In this document: positions 57,099-64,000 of the stretch, in pieces
How the letters are laid out: each line of letters opens with the position of its first letter
Position numbering within the stretch: the stretch's first letter is position 1
The notes under the pieces: generated by a model
The model's input: the letters and a program-made list of their open reading frames with translations, nothing else
What the model was told of the DNA's origin: nothing
The model's database searches: none
Assembly (NCBI RefSeq): GCF_024699985.1
Contig: NZ_JAJONA010000001.1
Location: forward strand, 2,480,001-2,544,000
Reading direction: 5' to 3'
Length of the DNA stretch: 64,000 nucleotides
Source: Phenylobacterium sp. J367
GTDB lineage: Bacteria; Pseudomonadota; Alphaproteobacteria; Caulobacterales; Caulobacteraceae
Program-made: the position numbers and the translations under genes

Positions 57099-59348
57099 AT
57101 GAACCGCAATGTAATCCGACGCGCTGGCGCGCTGCCGCTGGGCGCCGCAGCCCTGCTGGGCAGTGTGGCCCTGCCGGCCACGGCCTTCGCCCAGCCGCGG
57201 GCCGACGAGGCCGCGCTGGAAGAGGTGGTCGTCACCGCCGAGAAGCGCGCCGAGGGCCTGCAGAACATCCCCATCGCCATCACGGCGATCTCGGAGACGA
57301 CGCTGCAAAGGGCCGGGGCGAAGGAGGTGGGCGACCTCGTCCAGCTGACGCCCAGCCTGCAGTTCGGCACCCGCTCGACCAACGTCTTCATCGCCATGCG
57401 CGGCATCGGCCAGGCGGGCCAGGACATCGGCAGCCAGTCGGGCGTCACCGTCTCGCTCGACGGCGTGCCGCTGCTCAACCACTTCATGATGAACCCGGCG
57501 TTCCTGGACCTCGAGCGGGTCGAGGTCCTGCGCGGGCCGCAAGGCACGATCGCCGGCCGCAACGCCACCGGCGGCGCGATCAACATCCACAGCAAGGCGC
57601 CGGCGCCCGGACGACGACGGCAGCCTCAGCGTCACCGTCGGCGACCGGTCCCGCCGGGGCGTCCGCGGGCACCTCAACGCGGCGTTCTCCGACCAGCTCG
57701 CCGGCCGGCTGTCGTTTCAGCGCGAGGTGGCGGACGGCTGGCTGAAGAACGGCTTCCTCGGGCGACGGAACGACAACACCGACGTCGCCGAGGTGCGCGG
57801 GCAACTGCTGTTCACGCCGACGGATCGTTCAGCCTCCGCGGCCTCGTCGACTACACCCGCGATCGCAGCGACCCCGGCTTCGCCCAGATCCTCGGCCGGG
57901 CCGATCCGGCGCGGCCGACGGTGCCGGAGCTGCCGACCTACATCTACACGCGCAACGACCCTGAGAATCTCACCTTCTACTTCAACGAGCCCAACCGCCG
58001 GGACGTGGAGAGCATCCGGGCCACCGCCATCGCCACCTGGGCGATCACGCCGGACATGACGCTGACCTCGACGACGGGGTTCATCGATCACGAGATCGAC
58101 CTGACCGACCTCGACGTCGACGCCACGCCGTACAACACCTCGCGGTTCGACCTGATCGGCATCTACGCCCGGCAGGTGACGCAGGAACTCACCCTGACGG
58201 CCGACCTGGGCGAGCGGGCCGACCTCGTGGCCGGCGCCTTCTACATGCGCGGCGAGTCCAGCGAGCCGCTCTACCTGAGCCTCGCGGCCTTCCGGAACTA
58301 CCTGGTCTATCTTCCCGAGGAGACCCTCGACTCCTACGCCGCCTATGCGCAGTTCCGCTACCAGGTGACGGACAAGCTGCGCGCGACGGTCGGCGGCCGC
58401 TACACCACCGACGACAAGTCCTACCAGATGGACTCCTCCGTGGGCGGCGTGCCCCGCCTGAGCTCGGACTCCGGCAAGTTCAGCGCCTTCACCCCGCGCT
58501 TCGTGCTCGACTACACGCCGACGGAGGAGACCCTGGTCTACGCCAGCATCTCGCGGGGCTTCAAATCGGGCGGTTTCAACACGCTGGGCGACGTCTCCAT
58601 GCCGGTGAACCGGTTCAACCCGGAGTACGTCTGGAACTACGAAGCGGGCCTCAAGGCCATGATGTTCGACCGCAAGGTGCGGCTGGGCCTCACCGGCTTC
58701 TACGCCGACTATACCAACCTGCAGCAGACCGTGTTCCGCCTGAACGAGGCGACCCAGGTGCGCTTCCCCCGCGTAGAGAACTCCACCTCGGCGACCATCA
58801 AGGGCATCGAGTTCGAAGGCGAGGCGAATCCGATCAACGGCCTGCGGTTCACCGGCGCGGTGACCTACCTCGACGCCGGGTTCGGCTTCTTCTGCAACAA
58901 CGATCCGCTGTACCCGACCCAGCCCACCTCGCCGTCCTGCGTCGGCGAGACCCGGGACGGACAGCCGCTGCCGCCCGGCGCCGTCCAGCTCGAAGGCAAT
59001 ACGCTGACCCAGGCCCCGCGCTGGCAGTACAACCTCTCGGCCCAGTACACGGTCCCGGTGTCCGACAACCTGAACCTCACGGCGCGGGCGGACTACAAGT
59101 GGCAGAGCCGGACCTATTTCGACATCTACAACAATCCGCAGAACTCGCAGGCCGCCTACGGGCTGCTGAACGGGTCGGTGGAACTGGCCTCACGTGACCG
59201 GGCCTGGGCCCTGCTGGCCTGGATCCGCAACGCAGCGGACGAGCGCTACATCAGCCAGGGTTCGGCGGGATCGGGCGCCACGCCCGCGGTCACCGGCTCC
59301 ATGGGCCTGCCCCGGATGTACGGCGTCACGATCACCCACCAGTTCTAG
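57099..59348 (+). CDS. TonB-dependent receptor with two compensating frame breaks
   Basis: 749 residues. Signal peptide 'VIRRAGALPLGAAALLGSVA' ending at AFAQ, then TonB-box and plug: 'EEVVVTAEKRAEGLQNIPIA', 'SLDGVPLLNHFMMNPAFLDL' and 'LRGPQGTIAGRNATGGAINI'. A barrel follows to the C-terminal 'PRMYGVTITHQF', whose terminal Phe is the outer-membrane beta-barrel signal. Between about 57609 and 57820 the correct reading is in the next frame ('SLSVTVGDRSRRGVRGHLN', 'SFQREVADGWLKNGFLGRRN'), yet the ORF stays open on both sides, so it looks intact at first glance. It imports a siderophore or, from its place, a catabolic substrate. Confidence 0.88.
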   Translation: MNRNVIRRAGALPLGAAALLGSVALPATAFAQPRADEAALEEVVVTAEKRAEGLQNIPIAITAISETTLQRAGAKEVGDLVQLTPSLQFGTRSTNVFIAMRGIGQAGQDIGSQSGVTVSLDGVPLLNHFMMNPAFLDLERVEVLRGPQGTIAGRNATGGAINIHSKAPAPGRRRQPQRHRRRPVPPGRPRAPQRGVLRPARRPAVVSARGGGRLAEERLPRATERQHRRRRGARATAVHADGSFSLRGLVDYTRDRSDPGFAQILGRADPARPTVPELPTYIYTRNDPENLTFYFNEPNRRDVESIRATAIATWAITPDMTLTSTTGFIDHEIDLTDLDVDATPYNTSRFDLIGIYARQVTQELTLTADLGERADLVAGAFYMRGESSEPLYLSLAAFRNYLVYLPEETLDSYAAYAQFRYQVTDKLRATVGGRYTTDDKSYQMDSSVGGVPRLSSDSGKFSAFTPRFVLDYTPTEETLVYASISRGFKSGGFNTLGDVSMPVNRFNPEYVWNYEAGLKAMMFDRKVRLGLTGFYADYTNLQQTVFRLNEATQVRFPRVENSTSATIKGIEFEGEANPINGLRFTGAVTYLDAGFGFFCNNDPLYPTQPTSPSCVGETRDGQPLPPGAVQLEGNTLTQAPRWQYNLSAQYTVPVSDNLNLTARADYKWQSRTYFDIYNNPQNSQAAYGLLNGSVELASRDRAWALLAWIRNAADERYISQGSAGSGATPAVTGSMGLPRMYGVTITHQF

Positions 59349-59378
59349 GACAGCTCGGGCGCCTCCCCGCCGAGCTGC

Positions 59379-59400
59379 GGCCCACCCCGCAGGGTGGGCC
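59379..59400 (+). terminator. Perfect 9-bp hairpin after the TonB receptor gene
   Basis: GGCCCACCC-CGCA-GGGTGGGCC (nine-base stem, four-base loop) begins 31 bases after the receptor stop and 78 bases before the ligase start. No T-tract follows, so it is more likely a transcription attenuator or mRNA-stabilising element than a strong terminator. Confidence 0.5.
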
Positions 59401-59478
59401 CTGCGCGGTGCGGGCGGCGGCCCGCACCCGCAGACTTTCCGCCACGCCGCGATCCGTCCGCTTACACGGGACCTTGCC

Positions 59479-61503
59479 ATGCCACGCCCCGACCGGGCCG
59501 ATCCAAAGCCGCAGCTCGCGCTGTACCGGGAATGGCTCCACGCGACCCACGGTCTTCAGTTCGACGACTACGAGGCGATGTGGGCCTGGTCGACGACCGA
59601 CCTCGCCGCCTTCTGGGAGAGCATCTGGGTCTACGGCGGCCTGGAGTCGCCCACCCCGCACGGCGCGGTCCTCGCCGGCGGCATGCCGGGCGCCCGGTGG
59701 TTCGACGGCGCGCAGGTGAACTATGCCCGGCAGGTCTTCCGGCACGCGGAGGCCGCGGAGGCCGCGGGGCAGCCGGCGATCCTCGCCGAGGACGAGACGG
59801 GACGCGTCGTGGAGGTGGGCTGGGCCGAGCTCAGGCGGCGGACCGCGTCGCTCGCCCTGGAGCTTCGGCGCGCCGGCGTCGGACGCGGCGACCGGGTGGC
59901 GGCCTACCTGCCGAACGCGCCCGAAGCGGTGGTCGCCCTGCTGGCCTGCGCGAGCCTGGGCGCGATCTGGACCCTCTGTTCGCCGGACATGGGCACGCCC
60001 GCCGTGCTCGACCGCTTCCGGCAGGTCATGCCCAAGGCGCTGATCGCCGTCGACGGCGTCCACTACGGCGGCCGGGCGCGGGACCGCAGCGGCGTGGTGG
60101 AGGAGATCCGGCGCGGCCTGCCGAGCCTGCAGGCCGTCTTCGTCGTCTCGACGGGCCACGGCGAGACGCCGATCGACGGGGCCACGGACTTCGCCACGGC
60201 TCAGGCTCGTGACGATGCCGAGACAGCGGCCTTCGAGCCGGAATGGCTGCCGTTCGACCATCCGCTCTGGATCCTCTATTCCAGCGGGACCACGGGGCTG
60301 CCCAAGGCCATCGTCCACGGCCATGGCGGCGTGGTTCTCGCCGGCGTGGTTGGCAACATGCACCTCGACCTCGGCCCGAGCTACGACCCGAACACCTTCG
60401 GCGAGCGGTTCCACTGGTACAGCGCCACGGGCTGGGTGATGTGGAACCAGCAGGCCGGCGGCCTGCTCAGCGGGACTACCATCTGCCTCTTCGACGGCTC
60501 GCCGAGCGGGTCCCGGGACGAGGTGGACTGGAGCCGCCTCTGGCGGTTCGCGGCGCGCCATCGGGTGACCTGGTTTGGCGCGGGTGCGGCCTTCTTCGCG
60601 AGCTGCCGGAAGGCCGGCCTCTCCCTTGGCGAGGTCGGCGACCTGAGCGCCGTTCGCGCGCTCGGGAGCACCGGCTCGCCGCTGCCGGCCGACGTGGAGC
60701 GCTGGGGAGAGGGGCAGTTCGCGGCCCTGGGCCGACCGGGCATCTGGTGGTGCAACATCTCCGGGGGCACCGACATCGCCGCGGCGTTCCTGTCGGGGAA
60801 CCGGGAGCTGCCGCCGGCCCCGGGGCGGCTGCAGTGCCGGCATCTCGGCGCGGCCGTCGAGGCGTGGGACGAGGATGGCCATCCGGTCATCGGCCGCGTG
60901 GGCGAGCTCGTCTGCACCCGGCCCTTCCCGAGCATGCCGCTCTACTTCTGGGGCGACGCGGACGGCGAGCGTTACCGTGCCTCCTACTTTGGCCAGTGGC
61001 CCGGTGTCTGGCGGCACGGGGACTGGCTGCAGGTCGAGCCGGACGGGAGCTGCTCGATCAGCGGCCGCAGCGACGCCACCATCAACCGCAACGGCCTGCG
61101 CATGGGCACCGCCGAGCTCTACGCCGCCGTCGAACGCCTCGCCGACGTGGCCGACAGCCTGGTCATCGACCTCGAGGACGGGGAGGGCGGCAGCCAGCTC
61201 CTGATGTTCGTCGTCCCGCGCGACGGGCGGGCGCTCGACGCCGGCCTGGAGGCGGCGATGGCCGGCGCGATCCGGGACGCGCTGTCGCCCCGCTTCGTGC
61301 CGGACGCCTTCATCCAGGCCCCGGGGATTCCCCGCACGCTCTCCGGCAAGAAGCAGGAACTTCCCGTGAAGCGGCTGTTCCAGGGGTGGCCGGTGACGAA
61401 GGTCTTCAACCTCGACGGGATCGAGAACCCCGACGTCGTCGCCTGGTACCGGGCCCAGGCCGGGGCGTGGCTCGCCAGGGCTCCGAGCGCGAGCCCTGCA
61501 TGA
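59479..61503 (+). CDS. Acetoacetyl-CoA synthetase-like acyl-CoA ligase
   Basis: 674 residues from ATG 59479. 'DDYEAMWAWSTTDLAAFWES' and 'MPGARWFDGAQVNYARQVFR' are the AACS/acetyl-CoA synthetase N-terminus; the AMP-binding core is 'LYSSGTTGLPKAIVHGHG' and 'SGRSDATINRNGLRMGTAE' (A8-like Gly-Arg-Ser-Asp motif); the catalytic Lys lies near 'PRTLSGKKQELPVKRLFQG'. AACS activates acetoacetate to acetoacetyl-CoA via an adenylate. In the current context (esterases, MFS, receptor) it may activate a short-chain hydroxy or keto acid freed by ester cleavage. Its stop overlaps the esterase start in ATGA. Confidence 0.88.
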   Translation: MPRPDRADPKPQLALYREWLHATHGLQFDDYEAMWAWSTTDLAAFWESIWVYGGLESPTPHGAVLAGGMPGARWFDGAQVNYARQVFRHAEAAEAAGQPAILAEDETGRVVEVGWAELRRRTASLALELRRAGVGRGDRVAAYLPNAPEAVVALLACASLGAIWTLCSPDMGTPAVLDRFRQVMPKALIAVDGVHYGGRARDRSGVVEEIRRGLPSLQAVFVVSTGHGETPIDGATDFATAQARDDAETAAFEPEWLPFDHPLWILYSSGTTGLPKAIVHGHGGVVLAGVVGNMHLDLGPSYDPNTFGERFHWYSATGWVMWNQQAGGLLSGTTICLFDGSPSGSRDEVDWSRLWRFAARHRVTWFGAGAAFFASCRKAGLSLGEVGDLSAVRALGSTGSPLPADVERWGEGQFAALGRPGIWWCNISGGTDIAAAFLSGNRELPPAPGRLQCRHLGAAVEAWDEDGHPVIGRVGELVCTRPFPSMPLYFWGDADGERYRASYFGQWPGVWRHGDWLQVEPDGSCSISGRSDATINRNGLRMGTAELYAAVERLADVADSLVIDLEDGEGGSQLLMFVVPRDGRALDAGLEAAMAGAIRDALSPRFVPDAFIQAPGIPRTLSGKKQELPVKRLFQGWPVTKVFNLDGIENPDVVAWYRAQAGAWLARAPSASPA

Positions 61504-62498
61504 TCCGCCGCCGGGACCTCGCCAAGGCGGCGACCCTGGCTGCGGCTGCGCCGGTGGCGGCGGCGGCGTCCGACCCGTCGCAGGGCCGGCTGAGCACGCT
61601 GCGGCTCCGCTCGACGCACGTCGCCGCCGCGGTCGCCGTGAGCGTGTACCGCCCGCCGGGCGCGCGAGCGCCGGGCGAGCGCTATCCCCTCCTGCTCCTG
61701 CTGCACGGCGGCGGCGGGAGCGAGGCGGACCTCACGCGCTTCGCCCGGGTCATCGACGGCGCCATCGCGGAGCGCCGCATCGCGCCCCTGATCGTGGCGA
61801 TGCCGGCCGCGGGCCGGTCGCTCTACATGGACACCCGCGACGGGGCCGAGCGGTGGGAGAGCTTCATTCTCCAGGACCTGCTGCCGCACCTGCGCGCGAC
61901 CCTGCCGGTGGACGGGGCGCGGCGGGGGACATTCGTCGGCGGCTGGTCGATGGGCGGGCTGGGCGCGCTCCGGCTCGCCTTCAAGCATCCCGAGACGTTC
62001 GCGGCGGTGGCGGCGCTGGAGCCGGCGGTCGAGCCCGCGCTGGCATGGCGCGAGATCGGGCCGAAGGTGAAGTTCTGGCGCTCGGACGAGATCTACCAGC
62101 GGATCTTCGGTTCCCCCGTCGACGAGGCCTACTGGGCGGCCAACAATCCCGCGACCATCGCCAGGGGCGACCCGCGGCGCCTGGCCGACCTCGGCGTCTA
62201 TCTGGAGGTCGGCGACCAGGACATGCTCTACCTGACCCATGGGGTCGAGTTCCTGCACCGCGTCCTGTTCGATGCCCGCGTCGCGCACGAGTACCGCCTG
62301 GTCCGCGGCGCCGAGCACGTGGGGCCCTCGCTCGCGCCGCGCCTTGCCGACGCCCTGGGCTTCCTGGGCCGGCAGATCGATCCGCCCGCCTGGATCGACC
62401 GCCAGGTGATGGAGACGCGCGCCGTCATGGACACCCAGAAGCGCGCGGCCGGCCTGCCCGCCGAACCCGTCGATCCGCGCCGTATCCGAAACTGGTGA
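61500..62498 (+). CDS. Tat-exported alpha/beta hydrolase (esterase D/PHB-depolymerase-like)
   Basis: 332 residues from ATG 61500, overlapping the ligase stop. 'MIRRRDLAKAATLAAAAPVA' is a twin-arginine signal. 'YPLLLLLHGGGGSEADLTRF' is the oxyanion-hole strand, nucleophile Ser in 'VGGWSMGGLGALRLAF' (G-x-S-x-G), acid Asp in 'LEVGDQDMLYL' and His in 'RGAEHVGPSL'. Esterase D-type enzymes hydrolyse short ester bonds; here, exported and next to a tannase homologue, it may release acids from an ester substrate in the periplasm. No lid or membrane span seen. Confidence 0.85.
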   Translation: MIRRRDLAKAATLAAAAPVAAAASDPSQGRLSTLRLRSTHVAAAVAVSVYRPPGARAPGERYPLLLLLHGGGGSEADLTRFARVIDGAIAERRIAPLIVAMPAAGRSLYMDTRDGAERWESFILQDLLPHLRATLPVDGARRGTFVGGWSMGGLGALRLAFKHPETFAAVAALEPAVEPALAWREIGPKVKFWRSDEIYQRIFGSPVDEAYWAANNPATIARGDPRRLADLGVYLEVGDQDMLYLTHGVEFLHRVLFDARVAHEYRLVRGAEHVGPSLAPRLADALGFLGRQIDPPAWIDRQVMETRAVMDTQKRAAGLPAEPVDPRRIRNW

Positions 62499-62520
62499 TC
62501 CGCAAACCATGGAGCCGCCG

Positions 62521-64000
62521 ATGTTCCCGCAGACCCGCCCGGTGACCGCCCGCACCCTGCTGGCCGGCGCAGCCGCCCTGTTGGCGCTCGCCGCCGCCGG
62601 CCCCAGTGCGGCGGCGTCGTGCGAGGCGCTCCGCGACCTGAAACTGCCGGGCGCCGTGATCAGGAGCGCCGAACCGGTCCCGGCCGGAGGCTTCGCCGGC
62701 ATGGGGGCGATGCGGACGCAGGACCTGCCGCCGTTCTGCCGGGTCGTCGCCTCGGTGAGCACAGAGCCCGGCTCCGACATCGGCGTCGAGATCTGGCTGC
62801 CCGCCAGCGGCTGGACCGGGGTCTTCCACGGCAACGGCAACGGCGGGTTCGCCGGCATCCTGACGGGGCCTACGGTCCGATGAGCGCGGGCCTGCGGCGC
62901 GGCTACGTCACCGCGGTCACCGACACCGGCACGGCGCCGGCGACGCCGCTGGCGGGCGACGCGCTGATCGGCCAGCCGGTCAAGTGGCGCGACTGGGGCC
63001 GGCGCTCCACCCACGCCATGACCGTCACCGGCAAGGCCGTGGCCCAGGCCTTCTACGGGACGCCCGCGCGGCGCGCCTTCTACACGGGCTGCTCGACCGG
63101 CGGCCAGCAAGGCCTGATCGAGGCGCTCTACTACCCCGAGGACTACGACGGCATCCTGGTGGGCGCGCCGGTGATCAACCGCACCTGGGGCCACGGGGCG
63201 GTGCTGTGGAACGACCTCGCGGCCCACCTGAAGCCGGGCCACCGTCTCTCCGACGCCAAGCTCCGCCTGCTCAGCGACACGGCCGTCCAGCGCTGCGGAG
63301 GCGCCGGCAGCGGCCTGGCCGGCGATCCCTTCATCGGCGACCCCAAGGCCTGCCGGTTCGACCCCGCTGTGCTCGCCTGCCGCGACGGGGACCGCGCCGA
63401 CTGCCTGACCGCCGCCGAGGTCGCGACGGCGCGGGCGTTCTACTCGGGCCCGACCAGCCGCGCCGGCCGGCCGCTGTTCCACGGCTGGCTTCCGGGGAGC
63501 GAGGCGACCGGCTTCTACGACTGGACGTTCCTGCAGTCGCGGCCGAACGGCGAGCCGGCCTTCGTCAGCCTCTTCAAGTGGGTGTTCGGCGCCAAATGGG
63601 ACTGGTCGGGGTTCCAGGTCGAGCGCGACATGGCCCGGGTCGACCGGGCGCTCGGCCCGATCGTCAACGACGCCACGCGCGGCAGCCTGCGCGACTTCCG
63701 CGCCCGGGGCGGCAAGCTGATCATCTACCACGGCTGGGCCGACAGTCTGGTGCCGCCGGACCAGAGCGTGGCGTTCTACGATCGCGCCGCACGCGACGCC
63801 GGCGGGCTCGACCAGGTGCAGGACTTCGCCCGCCTGTTCATGGCGCCCGGGTTCTCGCACTGTGCGGGCGGGCCGGGCCCGGACGTCTTCAATTCGGCGT
63901 CCGGCGGGGCCATCCCGACGCCGACGCTGACCCCGCAGCACGACCTCTTCGCGGCGCTGGAGACCTGGGTCGACGGCGGCCCGGCGCCGGCGCAGGTGAT
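62521..64000 (+). CDS. Tannase/feruloyl esterase family protein, frame broken at 62865-62868, runs off the window end
   Basis: Partial: at least 490 residues, with the frame shifting by one missing G at 62865-62868, after which it is open to 64000. The first frame has a signal peptide ('TARTLLAGAAALLALAAAGP' ending at AAA-SC) and 'GVEIWLPASGWTGVFHGNGN'. The second: 'YTGCSTGGQQGLIEALYY' with the nucleophile in G-C-S-x-G-G, 'IYHGWADSLVPP' (Asp) and 'PGFSHCAGGPGP' (His); the C-S and H-C pairs are the CS-D-HC motif of tannases and feruloyl esterases, bringing the catalytic Ser and His together by a disulfide. It cleaves aromatic or hydroxyacid esters outside the cytoplasm. Its gene follows the esterase by 22 bases. 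Confidence 0.87.

Overview
The window is a very GC-rich (about 70 percent) chromosomal segment of an alphaproteobacterium, most likely Caulobacteraceae (Phenylobacterium or Caulobacter-like). This rests on a GTTC-N7-GTTC LexA box, a TonB-dependent receptor, the HutF/HutG form of histidine degradation, a SfsA-Map neighbourhood and strong GC3 codon use. It is an inference, not a database match. No rRNA, tRNA, CRISPR array, integrase or insertion sequence was recognised. A dominant technical feature is that about 30 single-base indels, mostly in G/C homopolymers, split otherwise well-conserved genes. I annotate these genes as single coding regions and give the break points. Consensus errors explain them better than true decay, because the protein families continue perfectly in the next frame.

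Layout. 1-5.5 kb: GST fragment, DUF1697 protein, lipoprotein, then a putative signalling or defence locus (TIR-TPR protein, unknown protein, TPR/SLOG/cyclase-homology protein) and a VOC protein. 5.5-12.4 kb: Crp-like regulator, TPR-glycosyltransferase, small proteins, GH84 O-GlcNAcase, PfkB sugar kinase, Tat-exported DUF885 metallopeptidase. 12.5-18.3 kb: DUF4402 protein, Crp/Fnr regulator, divergent kaiB-kaiC-hybrid histidine kinase operon, and radC under a LexA box. 18.5-26.6 kb: ABC-2 permease/M1 aminopeptidase fusion with its ATPase; map, TonB-like protein and sfsA; CinA-like protein. 26.6-30.4 kb: ParA-like ATPase and a HAD / nucleotidyltransferase-kinase / nucleotidyltransferase trio typical of surface-glycan loci. 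30.5-35.6 kb: GMC oxidoreductase, secreted unknown, Baeyer-Villiger-type monooxygenase. 35.5-38.4 kb: copA-cueR behind a textbook MerR-type promoter. 38.4-46.3 kb: complete histidine utilisation divergon (hutI-hutH-hutG-hutU-hutD against hutF-hutC). 46.3-53.3 kb: Tat-exported PLP enzyme, SDR, DUF1905, thiolase, RNB ribonuclease, cyclopropane fatty acid synthase. 53.3-64 kb: a catabolic island with two AraC regulators, an MHS-type MFS importer, a TonB receptor, an acetoacetyl-CoA-synthetase-like ligase, a Tat esterase and a tannase/feruloyl esterase that runs off the end.

How the genes work together. The Hut genes convert histidine to glutamate and formate under HutC. CopA/CueR form a copper-efflux feedback unit. 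KaiB/KaiC plus the kinase probably form a KaiA-less timing or stress-signalling module. The last 10 kb looks like import, ester cleavage and CoA activation of an organic (perhaps aromatic-ester or hydroxyacid-ester) substrate. Intergenic spaces hold at least four families of large inverted repeats, including a 290-bp nested palindrome with a perfect 31-bp arm.
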